Positions 1 through 8,837 of a stretch of DNA of 64,000 bases are shown in pieces. Below the pieces are notes generated by a model, which saw only the letters and a list, made by a program, of their open reading frames with translations, was not told the origin of the DNA and did not search any database. How positions within the stretch are numbered: the first letter of the stretch is position 1; each line of letters begins with the position of its first letter. Made by a program: the position numbers and the translations under genes. The stretch is from contig NZ_PZJM01000006.1 of assembly GCF_003206045.1 (NCBI RefSeq), forward strand, positions 180,781 to 244,780, given 5' to 3'. The DNA comes from Salinicola lusitanus (GTDB taxonomy: Bacteria; Pseudomonadota; Gammaproteobacteria; Pseudomonadales; Halomonadaceae).

Positions 1-64
1 CAACCAATTAGGCGCTTGGCGTCGGCGAATGTCAACCATTCGCATTGGCGCCGGGGTAGAAGCT

Positions 65-89
65 GGCCGCGCCCATCAAGGGCGCGGCC
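65..89 (-). terminator. Hairpin downstream of the anti-sigma gene
   Basis: Perfect 10-bp GC-rich stem (65-74 with 80-89) and a 5-base loop, 25 bases past the stop of the minus-strand anti-sigma gene. There is no clear T-run, so it may be a weak or Rho-assisted terminator. Confidence 0.5.
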
Positions 90-113
90 TTCCAGAGGCG
101 GGGAGGTGGCGAA

Positions 114-866
114 TTACAGCTCGACGGCGCGGCCGATGAACTGAATCGGTCCAGTCGGGCGGTCGAGCGGGGACCCGGAATCGTCCTCGAGAGTCAGTTC
201 GAAGAGCTGGTTGTCCTCGAGTGGCGGGAGGTCGTCCAGCGACAGCTGCTTGGTCTCGCCGGGCTCGACCAGGCCCAGCGAGACGGGACCGCTCCAGTCG
301 TCCGCCTTGGTCCAGAACTCCAGCGCCTTGCCGGGCGGCACCTCGAAAGTGCCGATCGGCTTCAGGCTGATCCGTTGCGGTGAGCTTGCCTGCACGATCC
401 AGCCGGCTTGCGTATGTTGAGGCGTCATCAATACGACCAGATAGCGAGAGGAGGGCGTCTGCCCGGGGCCGAGTGCCAGCATGGCGGCGAGGCCGATGGC
501 GACGACAATGCTGGCGAGACTCACGCCTCGCCATAGGGTCAGGTCATGCCACAGTCGATTCAGCAGCCCGCCCGGACGCGTGGCGCGCTCTTCCGCCGAC
601 GATCGAGAAGTCTCCCGATCATCGAGCGTGCGGGAGATGCGCTGCCACAGCCGGCTTGACGGCGCGATCGGCTCGACCATTGCCGTATAGGGCTGGAGGC
701 GTCTCTCCCAAGCCCATATCGCCTCCTGCAATTTCGTGTCCTCCTGCAGGCGACGCTCGACATCGAGACGCTGTTCGGCGCTCAGCGTACCAAGCACGTA
801 CTCGCCTGCCAGATCGTCGGTCTCCTCCGGGCCGAGCGGAGGCGACGACGCCGAACGATCGCTCAT
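114..866 (-). CDS. Anti-sigma factor, RskA-like
   Basis: 250-residue single-pass membrane protein. It should hold the adjacent ECF sigma factor at the inner membrane until a signal triggers proteolysis or a conformational change. The N-terminal ~60 residues contain the DDLAGEYVLGTLS stretch typical of the cytoplasmic anti-sigma domain of RskA/RsgA-like proteins, without the zinc-binding H-C-C triad. One membrane segment lies at about residues 115-133, followed by an extracytoplasmic RskA-type domain ending IQFIGRAVEL. The start at 866 is chosen because its ATG overlaps the sigma-factor stop (ATGA), which implies translational coupling; an ATG three codons upstream (875) is possible. Family assignment is by pattern. 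The signal sensed is unknown. Confidence 0.85.
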   Translation of the reverse strand: MSDRSASSPPLGPEETDDLAGEYVLGTLSAEQRLDVERRLQEDTKLQEAIWAWERRLQPYTAMVEPIAPSSRLWQRISRTLDDRETSRSSAEERATRPGGLLNRLWHDLTLWRGVSLASIVVAIGLAAMLALGPGQTPSSRYLVVLMTPQHTQAGWIVQASSPQRISLKPIGTFEVPPGKALEFWTKADDWSGPVSLGLVEPGETKQLSLDDLPPLEDNQLFELTLEDDSGSPLDRPTGPIQFIGRAVEL

Positions 867-1441
867 GACAGGCACTCGCGCAGTGCAGCCAGGCTGCGTT
901 TGATCCAGGCCTTGACGGTGCCGAGAGGGCGATCCATGCGTGTGGCAATCTCCGGGTGGCTGAAGCCGTCGACATAGGCGTGAAACAGGCAGTTACGCCG
1001 CTCGGGCGCCAGTTGCGCCAGGCAGCGATCCAGATCCCCGTGACCTAGCCAGTCGAAATGATCCTGCATGTCCGTCTCCACTTCGTGAGCGCGCTCGGCG
1101 TCGAGCCTGTCGGCAGTTTCGTCGTCCACGGTCACTTCCCGGTGCCGGGTTCTGACATGGTTGAGCGCCAGGTGGCGCGCGACGCTGAAGATCCAGGTCT
1201 TGCCTGATCCACGAGTGGCATCGAAGGTGTGCGCCTTGTTCCAGATATTGACGAAGGCGTCGTGAATGATGTCTTCAGCGATACCGCGATCGCCGACGAT
1301 GCGTACGACCACACCCAGCAGGCGCGACCCTTCCTGTGCATAGAGCTGCTGCAGCGCTTGGCGCTCTCCCCTGGCGCAAGCCTCGAGCAGGGCGCCATGA
1401 TCGGCTGCCGACGGATTGAACGCTGCTACGTCGTCTGTCAC
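863..1441 (-). CDS. ECF RNA polymerase sigma factor (SigK/RpoE type)
   Basis: 192-residue sigma-70 family protein of the extracytoplasmic-function group. Region 2 lies in the first ~90 residues (DIIHDAFVNIWNKA, then TWIFSVARHLALNHVR, the -10 recognition part). Region 4 is C-terminal (LAPERRNCLFHAYVDGFSHPEIA and GTVKAWIKRSLAALRECL, a helix-turn-helix for the -35). I chose a GTG start at 1441 because AAGGA lies 6 bases upstream; the longer reading from an ATG at 1498 runs through an inverted repeat. It is coupled to the anti-sigma gene by a 4-base overlap. The regulon is unknown; the adjacent DUF3455 gene upstream is a reasonable first target (inference). Confidence 0.9.
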   Translation of the reverse strand: MTDDVAAFNPSAADHGALLEACARGERQALQQLYAQEGSRLLGVVVRIVGDRGIAEDIIHDAFVNIWNKAHTFDATRGSGKTWIFSVARHLALNHVRTRHREVTVDDETADRLDAERAHEVETDMQDHFDWLGHGDLDRCLAQLAPERRNCLFHAYVDGFSHPEIATRMDRPLGTVKAWIKRSLAALRECLS

Positions 1442-1497
1442 ACGAACTTCCTTGAAGCGCACCCCGCTGGGGCTAAGACATCTCATACTACGCAACA

Positions 1498-1519
1498 CGG
1501 GCTCGTCATGGCGAGCCCG
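1498..1519 (-). terminator. Inverted repeat between DUF3455 gene and sigma factor
   Basis: 8-bp perfect stem (1498-1505 with 1512-1519), loop of 6, located 63 bases after the DUF3455 stop and just before the sigma-factor start. No T-run. It could attenuate read-through from the secreted-protein gene into the sigma gene, or be an operator. Confidence 0.4.
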
Positions 1520-1582
1520 TGCTGGTCTGCAATGACCCGCCGTCGTGATCAGCGGGCGCTGCCGGTCATCCGCGTTGTCGGA

Positions 1583-2104
1583 TCAGCTGGCTTTCCAGAA
1601 CAGGTAGTCCGCCTGATACTCGACCACCTCTTCGTCGCCGACGTTGTCCGCGCTGCAGGCCATATCCGGCGCTACGCCGCCCTGGGTATTCAGGCGCTGT
1701 ACGTAGGTGACGCCGGACATGTGGCCATCACCCTCTGCCGGGTTGGCTTCCACCAGCTGGAAGGGGATGTTGCCATCGCCGCCGGGGGCCGTGGCGAGCT
1801 GGGTACCGGTGATCTTGGAGCCGTCGCTGGATTCCCAGGTCGCCGGCGGGCCGTAGTAGCTGCCGACCTGGTTACCGTCCGCATCGTTGAGCTTGGCATC
1901 CGGTCCCTTGAACACCCACTCGTGGGCGCCATCCTTCATCTCGCAGGCGTAGGTGATCTCGCCGACGCCCACCGTCTCCATGGCAATCTCGTTGCCATCC
2001 GGGACCTGCACGTCCGCCGGGACGTCGTTGGCGTGTGCCGCGAGGCTGAAGCCGCCCAGCAGGGTGGCGGTCAGGGTAACGCTGGCTAGTTGTCGGGTTT
2101 TCAT
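1583..2104 (-). CDS. Secreted DUF3455 domain protein
   Basis: 173 residues with a clear signal peptide (KTR start, hydrophobic LASVTLTATLLGGFSLA, cleavage near AHA-N at about residue 25). The mature part matches the DUF3455 pattern: VPDGNEIAMETVGVGEITYAC near the N-terminus, HEWVFKGPDAKL, YYGPPATWESSDGSKITGT, and a C-terminal YVQRLNTQGGVAP segment with paired cysteines (two after GGVAPDM and in the first motif) that may form a disulfide. Molecular function of the family is not known; members are periplasmic or extracellular. It lies just upstream of, and on the same strand as, an ECF sigma/anti-sigma pair, so envelope-stress control is plausible. Confidence 0.8.
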   Translation of the reverse strand: MKTRQLASVTLTATLLGGFSLAAHANDVPADVQVPDGNEIAMETVGVGEITYACEMKDGAHEWVFKGPDAKLNDADGNQVGSYYGPPATWESSDGSKITGTQLATAPGGDGNIPFQLVEANPAEGDGHMSGVTYVQRLNTQGGVAPDMACSADNVGDEEVVEYQADYLFWKAS

Positions 2105-2240
2105 TGGCGTCTCTCCGAGCGTGAATAGGGCAGAACTTCATGTCCTGCACCGGGGATACACGTGGGTCGGAGAGACGGATGCAGCCGGCGTCGGTTTTTT
2201 TGCGAGTGGCGCGACATGGGTCCGAGCCTTGCCGGGAGGG

Positions 2241-3503
2241 CTATAGGGCCGGCTTCATGGATCGTTGGCCCAGGCAGCGGCAGCACAGCGGGTAGAGCGC
2301 CAGCGCCAGCGCGATGCCGACCAGCGGCGGCGCCCATGGCGAGAACCAGGCGCCCAGGGTTGCCAACGCATAGGCGCCGAGCCCGGGAAGATGAAACGCC
2401 GGCAATACGGCCGCGTCGAGTCTGGGGTAGTGGCCACGACGCAGGAAGAGGTAATCGGCGATGATCACTCCCCCCAGCGGTGGGATGCAGGTACCCAGCG
2501 CGATCAGGAAGGGCACCAGTAGCGCATCCATTCCGGCCAGCGCCAGCAGCGTGCCGATCGCCGCGCCGCCAAGCGTCACCCAGCCGCGCTGGCGGGTGCG
2601 CAGCAGGTTGCAGCCGGCGGCGGCAAAGTTGTAGATGGTGTTGTCCTGCGTGGTCCACAGGTTGAGGAACAGCATGGCCAGGCCGACGGTGGTCAGGCCT
2701 TGCAGGATCAGTACCTCGACCACATCCGGCTGCTGGTAGACAAGGGCACCCACGGCGCCGATCAGCACCATCAGGCCATTACCGATGAAGAACGCCAACA
2801 GGGTCGCCGTGACCGCCTGGCGTGGTGTACGCGCGAAACGGCTCCAGTTGCTGGCCTGCGTTGCGCCGGATACGAAGGTGCCGAAGATGATGGTGATACC
2901 GGCTGCCCAGCCCAGCTCTGAACTGGGAGCGATGGCGGTCAGGCCGGTCCAGCCGCCGCCATCGCGCCAGGCGATGATCATGCTGATGGCGATCAGCAGC
3001 GCCATCGCCGGCACCGCCACGTTGGATAGCAGCGCCAGGCCACGGTAGCCGATGAAGGCGGTTAGACAGAAGCCGATACCGAACAGCACCATCAACGGAG
3101 CCGCCCAGCCTGGTGCGAGCCCCAATGTCGATACCAGCACGTTGGCGATGGTCGCCACGCCCCAGGCGTACCAGCCGACCTGGGTGATGCCGAGCAGCAG
3201 ATCGGACAGCGCGCTGCCGCGCTCACCCAGGGCGAATCGTGACATCAGCGCCGTGCTGAGCCCGGAGTGGGCGGCGATGCCGGCGATTGCCGCGGCATAG
3301 ATGCCCAGCAGCAGATTGCCCACCACGATCAACGCCAGCAGCTCGGTGAACGAGAAGGCGGCGCCGATCTGGCCGCCAGCGAACATGGTTGCGGTGAAGA
3401 AGGTGAAACCCAGCAACAGCAGCGCCAGCGATGCGAAGGGTTTGCGTGCGTCGCCAGGCACTTCGCTCAGCGGATAGTCATTGTCGGCTTGGGGCAGGGC
3501 CAT
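2241..3503 (-). CDS. NCS1-family permease, CodB-like cytosine/purine transporter
   Basis: 420-residue integral membrane protein with about 12 hydrophobic segments, resembling cytosine permease CodB of the nucleobase:cation symporter-1 family. Family-like stretches include SLALLLLGFTFFTATMFAGGQIG near residue 25-50, LLGITQVGWYAWGVATIANVL around 100-120, FGTFVSGATQASNWSRFAR around 200, and NLWTTQDNTIYNFAAAGCN around 270-290. The start at 3503 has GAGGA 8 bases upstream; a longer reading from 3539 lacks a good ribosome site. No codA (cytosine deaminase) or other pyrimidine gene is adjacent, so the exact substrate (cytosine, hypoxanthine, allantoin or thiamine precursor) cannot be fixed. Confidence 0.8.
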   Translation of the reverse strand: MALPQADNDYPLSEVPGDARKPFASLALLLLGFTFFTATMFAGGQIGAAFSFTELLALIVVGNLLLGIYAAAIAGIAAHSGLSTALMSRFALGERGSALSDLLLGITQVGWYAWGVATIANVLVSTLGLAPGWAAPLMVLFGIGFCLTAFIGYRGLALLSNVAVPAMALLIAISMIIAWRDGGGWTGLTAIAPSSELGWAAGITIIFGTFVSGATQASNWSRFARTPRQAVTATLLAFFIGNGLMVLIGAVGALVYQQPDVVEVLILQGLTTVGLAMLFLNLWTTQDNTIYNFAAAGCNLLRTRQRGWVTLGGAAIGTLLALAGMDALLVPFLIALGTCIPPLGGVIIADYLFLRRGHYPRLDAAVLPAFHLPGLGAYALATLGAWFSPWAPPLVGIALALALYPLCCRCLGQRSMKPAL

Positions 3504-3716
3504 GGGTCGATCCTCACTAGGGCAGTCGTGACTGACCAAGCAAGCTGTATGCCGCGGCGCGGAAAAGGGTTATCCATCCACGTTCTCCACGAATCGACGG
3601 CCTGGCCTGGGCGCCAGGTCTGCACGCCTGTGGTGCAGAACAAGCCGGATCGAGTCGTCGGTTTGCCGAAAGGGGGCTACGAGAGGGGACCCGGCTCGGG
3701 TGGCTATCCGGATAAG

Positions 3717-3745
3717 CCAACGCCCCGCACAGGGCGGGGCGTTGG
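3717..3745 (-). terminator. Hairpin downstream of htpX
   Basis: 12-bp perfect inverted repeat (3717-3728 with 3734-3745), 5-base loop, 39 bases after the htpX stop. It lacks a long T-run on either strand. Confidence 0.55.
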
Positions 3746-3783
3746 AGGGGGCTGGCAGCATCTCGGGCATCGCCGAACGGATG

Positions 3784-4686
3784 TCACTCCCGGTAGGCGG
3801 ATTCCTTCAGCGCCCGGATGCGATCATCCAATGGCGGGTGGCTGGCGAACAGTTTCTCCATGATCTTGCGGGTCTGCCCGGTAGTGATGGCGAAGGCCGT
3901 CAACGAATCGGGCATCTGGTCTGGCTGGCTGGTCTCGGATTTCAATCTGGCCAGGGCGTTGATCATGGCGCCACTGCCGGCATATTTGGCGCCGGCGGCA
4001 TCGGCACGATACTCCCGGAAGCGCGAGAACCAGGCGACGATGATCGACGCCACCAGGCCGAATACGATCTCGGCGACGATGACGACGGCAAAATAACCCA
4101 TGAAGCCCAGGCCGCCGCCGTTGTCGCGTCCGCGCAGGAAACTGTCGACGACCTGGGCGACCACCCGCGCGAAGAACATCACGAAGGTGTTCAGCACCCC
4201 CTGGATCAGTGCCAGCGTGACCATGTCACCGTTGGCGACGTGGCCGATCTCATGCGCCAGCACCGCACGAATTTCCTCGGGGCGCATGCGCTCGAGCAGC
4301 CCCTGGGAAACCGCTACCAGGGCGTCGTTCTTGTTCCAGCCGGTGGCGAAGGCGTTGGACTGCTGGGCCGGGAAGATCGCCACTTCCGGCATCTTGATAT
4401 TGGCCTGCTGCGCCAGTTCGCGCACCGTGTCGAGCAGCCACTGCTCGGTGGAATTGGCGGGCTGATCGATCACCTTGGCCTTGGTGCTCATCTTCGCCAT
4501 CCATTTGGAGATGAACAGCGATACCAGCGATCCGGCCATGCCGAACACGAAGCAGAAGATCAGCAGGCTGTTCATGTTCAGCCCGTTGGCGTTGAGATAG
4601 GGCTCGACGCCCAGTAGTCGCAACGTGATGCTGGCGACGAGAATCACCGCCAGGTTGGTTGCCAGGAACAGGATGATTCGCATCAT
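3784..4686 (-). CDS. htpX: Membrane protease HtpX
   Basis: 300-residue inner-membrane zinc metalloprotease that, with FtsH, degrades misfolded membrane proteins. Two N-terminal membrane segments (about 4-26 and 40-60) precede the cytosolic catalytic part. The HEIGH zinc motif is at 145-149 and the third ligand is in REYRADA (Glu225). Two more hydrophobic segments lie between them (about 158-178 and 195-220). Length is close to the E. coli protein (293). A second ATG directly after the first is an equally good start. The gene has its own downstream hairpin and a 200-base leader, so it is probably monocistronic; heat or envelope-stress control is expected from the family but no promoter is proven here. 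Confidence 0.96.
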   Translation of the reverse strand: MMRIILFLATNLAVILVASITLRLLGVEPYLNANGLNMNSLLIFCFVFGMAGSLVSLFISKWMAKMSTKAKVIDQPANSTEQWLLDTVRELAQQANIKMPEVAIFPAQQSNAFATGWNKNDALVAVSQGLLERMRPEEIRAVLAHEIGHVANGDMVTLALIQGVLNTFVMFFARVVAQVVDSFLRGRDNGGGLGFMGYFAVVIVAEIVFGLVASIIVAWFSRFREYRADAAGAKYAGSGAMINALARLKSETSQPDQMPDSLTAFAITTGQTRKIMEKLFASHPPLDDRIRALKESAYRE

Positions 4687-4833
4687 CGGTCTTTACCCTC
4701 AGTCGTGGAAAGCGTGGCCGGCGTCATGTCGTGCGCCGGCTTATGATTAGTTCGTTGTTCGTTAATACCTGGTAATCAGGCGGTTATGAACCGTTAGATA
4801 CGACTTTCGTGAATAGGTTTCAAGAGGGGGAGT

Positions 4834-4888
4834 GGCCGCGCGTCGAAACGCGCGGCCCTGTCATGTGGCGGTGACTGGCCACCGCCAC
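4834..4888 (-). terminator. Tandem hairpins after alaA
   Basis: Two inverted repeats between alaA and htpX: 4865-4872 with 4881-4888 (8 bp), starting 4 bases after the alaA stop, and 4834-4842 with 4849-4857 (9 bp, loop TCGAAA). Neither has a strong T-run. They probably end the alaA transcript or protect its 3' end. Confidence 0.55.
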
Positions 4889-4891
4889 GGA

Positions 4892-6118
4892 TCACTGGCG
4901 ATAACGTGAGAGGAAGCGGGCGAAGCGGTCGATGGCGTCGCCGAGCTGATCGGCCCAGGGCAGGGTCACGATGCGCACGTGGTCCGGCGTCGGCCAGTTG
5001 AAGGCCGTACCCTGGACCAGCAGGATACGCTCCTGCAGCAGCAGGTCGAGCACCATCTGGGCATCGTCATGAATGGGATAGACCTCCGGGTCGAGCCGCG
5101 GAAAGGCGTAGAGCGCCCCCATCGGTTTGACACAGGAGACCCCGGGGATCGCGTTGAGCTTTTCATGCACGACGTTGCGCTGAGCCAGCAGTCGCCCGCC
5201 GGGCAGGATCAGGTCGTTGATCGACTGGTAGCCACCGAGGCCGGTCTGGATCGCGTGCTGCGCCGGCACGTTGGCGCACAGTCGCATCGAGGCGAGCATG
5301 GTGAGACCCTGGATGAAGTCCTCGGCGTTCTGCTTCCCCAGCCCGCCGGACAGGATCATCCAGCCGGAGCGGAAGCCGGCGCAGCGGTAGCTCTTGGAGA
5401 GCCCGTTCATGGTCACGACCAGTTGGTCGTCCTCGGCCAGGGCGCCGGTGGAGACATGCTCGACGCCGTCGTAGAGGATCTTGTCGTAGATCTCGTCGGA
5501 GAAGACGACGAGGCCGTGCTGACGGGCGACCGCCAGAATCTCCTTGACCACCGCCGGCGGGTAGACCGCACCGGTCGGGTTGTTGGGGTTGATCAGCACG
5601 ATCGCGCGCGTCCGTGCCGTGATCTTGTCGCGGATATCGGCGATATCCGGTGACCAGCCGGCGTTCTCGTCGCACAGATAGTGAACCGGATGGCCGCCGG
5701 AGAGATTCGCCGCGGCGGTCCACAGCGGATAATCCGGCGCAGGAATCAGCACCTCGTCGCCATCGTTGAGCAGCGCCTGCATCGCCATCACGATCAGCTC
5801 GGAAACCCCATTGCCGACGAACACATCCTCGATGCCCACGCCCGGGATTCCTTTGCGCTGGCACTCCTGCATGATCGCCTTGCGCGCCGAGTAGAGCCCC
5901 TTCGAGTCGCAGTAACCCTGGGCCGTCGGCAGATTGCGCATCACGTCCTGGAGAATCTCCTCGGGCGCTTCGAAACCGAAGGGCGCGGGATTGCCGATAT
6001 TGAGCTTGAGAATGCGATGGCCTTCGTCCTCGAGGCGCTTGGCATGATCGAGAACGGGCCCACGAATGTCGTAGCAGACATTGTCGAGCTTGTGCGATTT
6101 CCGAATGGGGCTGTTCAT
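4892..6118 (-). CDS. alaA: Alanine-synthesising aminotransferase AlaA
   Basis: 408-residue class I PLP-dependent aminotransferase that makes alanine from pyruvate and glutamate. The opening (MNSPIRKSHKLDNVCYDIRGPV) and the glycine-rich VFVGNGVSELI near 100 are typical of AlaA. NPNNPTG at 178-184, DEIYDK at 208-213 (Asp208 to the pyridine nitrogen) and SKSYRCAGFR with the PLP lysine at 242 are all present. C-terminal GTAFNWPTPDHVRIVTLP supplies the substrate-binding arginine. Length matches E. coli AlaA (405). It reads alone between hairpins; the same pairing of alaA with htpX and msrB genes is known in Pseudomonas, though here msrB is 3 kb away. Confidence 0.93.
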   Translation of the reverse strand: MNSPIRKSHKLDNVCYDIRGPVLDHAKRLEDEGHRILKLNIGNPAPFGFEAPEEILQDVMRNLPTAQGYCDSKGLYSARKAIMQECQRKGIPGVGIEDVFVGNGVSELIVMAMQALLNDGDEVLIPAPDYPLWTAAANLSGGHPVHYLCDENAGWSPDIADIRDKITARTRAIVLINPNNPTGAVYPPAVVKEILAVARQHGLVVFSDEIYDKILYDGVEHVSTGALAEDDQLVVTMNGLSKSYRCAGFRSGWMILSGGLGKQNAEDFIQGLTMLASMRLCANVPAQHAIQTGLGGYQSINDLILPGGRLLAQRNVVHEKLNAIPGVSCVKPMGALYAFPRLDPEVYPIHDDAQMVLDLLLQERILLVQGTAFNWPTPDHVRIVTLPWADQLGDAIDRFARFLSRYRQ

Positions 6119-6282
6119 TGAAGTTCCGTAAGCTGCACAGCCTAAAACGTCAGGCGGGTTGAAGAGGGCGGGAAGTGGCTATTCCCCGGTGGGCTGTGTC
6201 ACCGATTCCCAGCATAACGCCGCGCTGGCGCGGCGCAAGAGGCAGAAACGGAAGGATTTTCGGTGCATCTGTATGGTGGGGG

Positions 6283-7227
6283 TCAGTGCTCGGCCGCGTC
6301 GATATCTTCCTCGACGGGATCGGGGATATCCGCCGGCAGCTCCAGGGTCAACCGGCCGAGCTTGCCATCACGCAGCTCATGCAGCAGTACCTCGGCGCCA
6401 CGGTGGAGGTTGATCACCCCACCGGCCTTCAGGCCGCCGCGTTTGCGCGCGATCTCGTTCATGATCGCGTGACCGTCGAAGCCCGCCCTGGCCTGGAAGT
6501 CGACCAGCCTGGGACCGTCGGCATCGACGCTATCGGTCTCGGTCGGCGCCACGTAGGCGGGTAGCTCGCCGAGCCGGTAGCGCTCGCGCAGGGCATCGGG
6601 ATAGCGCTTGGCCAGTTCGGCGGCACAGACGATGGCGACATCGACGTACTCGATCGCGGTATCGCGGATGGCACCGCTGGCCGCCAGCCGGTAGGCACTG
6701 GCCTGATCCTCGATCTTCGGCCACAGCACGCCGGGGGTGTCGATCAGCGAGACGCGTCCGTCGATACGGATCTTCTGCTGGCGCTTGGTCACGGCCGGCT
6801 CGTTGCCGGTCTTGGCGATCTTGCGCCCGGCGAGGCCGTTGATCAGCGTCGACTTGCCGACGTTGGGAATGCCCATCACCATCACGCGCACATCGCGGTC
6901 GGCGCGTACCTGTCCAGCCAGTTCATGACACAGCGCCGGGATCTGCTTGAGTTCACGCGCCTGGGTCGTGGTGACGGCAATCGCGCGGCTGTCCGGCTGA
7001 GCGTCGAAGTGCGCGATCCACGCCTGGGTGGCCTCGGGGTCGGCCAGGTCGGCACGCGAGAGAATTTTCAGTACGGGTTTATGCTCGGTCAGCTCTGCCA
7101 GCATCGGGTTGCCGCTGGAGTAGGGCAGGCGGGCATCGAGCACCTCGATCACCACATCGATCTCCGGCAGCGCCTCGGTGATCTGGCGCCGCGCCTTGTT
7201 CATGTGTCCGGGATACCAGCCGAGCAT
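6283..7227 (-). CDS. ylqF: Ribosome biogenesis GTPase YlqF/RbgA family
   Basis: 314-residue circularly permuted GTPase. The G4-like motif (SRAD, 57-60) comes first, then G1 GIPNVGKST at 119-127 and G3 DTPG at 163-166, the order seen in RbgA/YlqF. The C-terminal 100 residues are the helical ANTAR-like domain of the family. RbgA homologues act in late 50S subunit assembly. The start MLGWYPGHMNKARR at 7227 is the conserved family N-terminus and has an AGGAG site 7 bases upstream; a 39-codon upstream extension is not used. The G4 is SRAD rather than the canonical NKAD, which is common in this family. It appears monocistronic. Confidence 0.92.
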   Translation of the reverse strand: MLGWYPGHMNKARRQITEALPEIDVVIEVLDARLPYSSGNPMLAELTEHKPVLKILSRADLADPEATQAWIAHFDAQPDSRAIAVTTTQARELKQIPALCHELAGQVRADRDVRVMVMGIPNVGKSTLINGLAGRKIAKTGNEPAVTKRQQKIRIDGRVSLIDTPGVLWPKIEDQASAYRLAASGAIRDTAIEYVDVAIVCAAELAKRYPDALRERYRLGELPAYVAPTETDSVDADGPRLVDFQARAGFDGHAIMNEIARKRGGLKAGGVINLHRGAEVLLHELRDGKLGRLTLELPADIPDPVEEDIDAAEH

Positions 7228-7377
7228 GATCTTCTCCTGCCTGTTCTTCGAATCGTGCCGCGCCCAACGGCAAGCGGGCGGACATTCTAGCAGGATGCTG
7301 AGGTGGTGTGCTGGAGGCCCATATTGGGTGGTCTGCTGCTTCAAGCTGCTGACGCGTGGGGCGTCCGTGGGCCAAGG

Positions 7378-7576
7378 CGCCCCATTGCTTCATCCCGTTC
7401 CAGGCCCCTGCAGCCTCGGATCGGCTCTGGGAGTCGATCCACTTCACATAGCTCCCATGAGCATGGCGTAATCCCGGAGCCTCATCTGCTTGGCAACGAA
7501 GGCCAGGTTGCCATGGGCCGTCAGCGACCAGCAGGCGATAGTGTGGCGAGTCTGGCAGGGCCGGCGGCGTGCGGCA
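7378..7576 (-). pseudogene. C-terminal remnant of a tyrosine recombinase (integrase)
   Basis: Minus-strand translation gives RRPCQTRHTIACWSLTAHG followed by NLAFVAKQMRLRDYAMLM and, after a -1/+1 shift near 7450, SYVKWIDSQSRSEAA. This is the C-terminal catalytic signature of phage/island integrases (QTRHTYACWSLTAGANPxFIAxQMGHRDYxML...VYGKWI). The Arg-His box RHT and the tyrosine position (SYVKWI) are recognisable, but the conserved Gly-His of QMGH has become Arg-Leu and the frame is broken. No start, no N-terminal half and no tRNA are adjacent, so it is an orphan scar. The rest of the 7228-7595 spacer shows nothing else. Recognition is from pattern memory, not alignment. Confidence 0.75.
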
Positions 7577-7595
7577 TGAACTCTGGCAAGCGCAC

Positions 7596-7826
7596 TCAAC
7601 TGACGGATCGTCCCCAGTGAGCCGCCTTTTCGACGATGGCATCGATTTCGGCGCGGACGCGGGCCGACGGACGCTCCATCGAGGTATCGCCAAGCGCCTG
7701 CAGTGCGGCCACGCGGGGATCTTCGTCCGTCACCACGGCTCGGTAGACACCCGTGGCCTCGAGGCGCCCGAGGATCTCGGCCTGCATCAGCAGGATCGCG
7801 TCCAGCTTTTCGTCGGTTGTGGCCAT
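7596..7826 (-). CDS. Small hypothetical protein
   Basis: 76 residues, no signal peptide or membrane segment. The N-terminal third (KLDAILLMQAEILGRLEA) is an amphipathic helix that could dimerise; the rest is charged, ending in a helix REIDAIVEK-like. Start at 7826 has GAAGGG 9 bases upstream. An upstream ATG (7883) lacks a site. I do not recognise the family. It sits directly upstream of the integrase remnant on the same strand, so it may be a passenger left from the same element. Confidence 0.6.
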   Translation of the reverse strand: MATTDEKLDAILLMQAEILGRLEATGVYRAVVTDEDPRVAALQALGDTSMERPSARVRAEIDAIVEKAAHWGRSVS

Positions 7827-8127
7827 GTGGTCAGCCCTTCGATGCGGAGTGTTGGAACGCCGACTGTAGACCACTGACGGCATGGCCAGCTATTGCACAC
7901 AAGTCGACCCGCGGAGGGTCACGACGACGTCTCGGGGGAGCACACCACGACAGTTCACATCGCTGACGACTCCAGTCGGACGCGACCCATGGCCAGAATC
8001 CACATGGCCAGGGGTCCGGCTCGAGCGGGTTGGTGGAGGTACCTGAGACTATGGTTTACGAGTAAGCCGGTGGGCCGTTGGTTACGGTGATCAGGGAATG
8101 TCTTTGAACAGAGAAGCGAGGTGACGA

Positions 8128-8529
8128 ATGCGCGGCTTCCTATTGATTTCGGGCTTGGCCCTGGCGAGTCTGTGCGGGCTGGTTCAAGCGGCGCAGTCGT
8201 GCGACGACGCCGCTACGCAGCAAGAGATGAACGCCTGTGCGGGCGACGAGTATCAAGCCGCGGATAAGGCGCTGAATACCACCTATGCCGAAATCATGGG
8301 CCGGCTCGATGGAGACGCCAAGGAGCGTCTGGGGGCCGCCCAGCGAGCCTGGATCGGGTTCCGCGACGCCGAATGTGAATTTGTCAGTGCGCCGACGTCC
8401 GGGGGCAGCATCAACGGGATGGTGAAGGCAGGCTGCCTTGAAGAGCTGACACGGCAGCGCACGGAGACACTGGAGAGCTATTGGGATTGCGAGGAGGGCG
8501 ATGTCAGTTGCCCAGTGCCTAGGCAATGA
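8128..8529 (+). CDS. Secreted LprI/DUF1311 family protein
   Basis: 133 residues with a signal peptide (cleavage after about Ala21/22) and a mature part typical of the LprI domain (DUF1311): paired cysteines in QEMNACAGDEYQAAD and the helical ALNTTYAEIMGRL segment, then AAQRAWIGFRDAEC. Members of the family inhibit lysozyme in mycobacteria, but most proteobacterial ones are uncharacterised. Four to six cysteines suggest disulfides in the periplasm. GAGGTGA lies 6 bases before the ATG. A damaged relative of the C-terminal third occurs at 28062-28170 within the tRNA-Gly island. Confidence 0.85.
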   Translation: MRGFLLISGLALASLCGLVQAAQSCDDAATQQEMNACAGDEYQAADKALNTTYAEIMGRLDGDAKERLGAAQRAWIGFRDAECEFVSAPTSGGSINGMVKAGCLEELTRQRTETLESYWDCEEGDVSCPVPRQ

Positions 8530-8837
8530 AGGGACGATTCCGGTCGCTGTGTCGCACCTGTCGCCACTTCTGATTTCCGTGTCCCGGGGCCAGAGGCGAT
8601 TCACTTTAGGTATTGGCGAGCTAGCGCCGCAGCCAGCCTCCGCGATATCGAGGGGTGGCGGGACAAGACTGGGGCGAGCCGAGCGCCAAGGTATGTTTTG
8701 TTACGCTCAAAGCCTGAAAAGAGGTGTGAGGACAAAGCCCATAACCATGGGCTTTGTCGCTACTTCATGCTGGATGGGCCAACAGGCCCTAGCATTCCAG
8801 CAGGATGCCCGCCCGCTCGAAGAGGTCGTTCGGTGTG
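8530..8837. other. Spacer between LprI-like gene and msrB
   Basis: 308 bases between two convergent genes. Apart from the hairpin at 8731-8758 I see no convincing gene or repeat in it. Confidence 0.5.
8731..8758 (-). terminator. Bidirectional hairpin downstream of msrB
   Basis: 11-bp perfect stem (8731-8741 with 8748-8758), 6-base loop, 80 bases after the msrB stop and between convergent genes. It could serve either strand. Confidence 0.6.
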
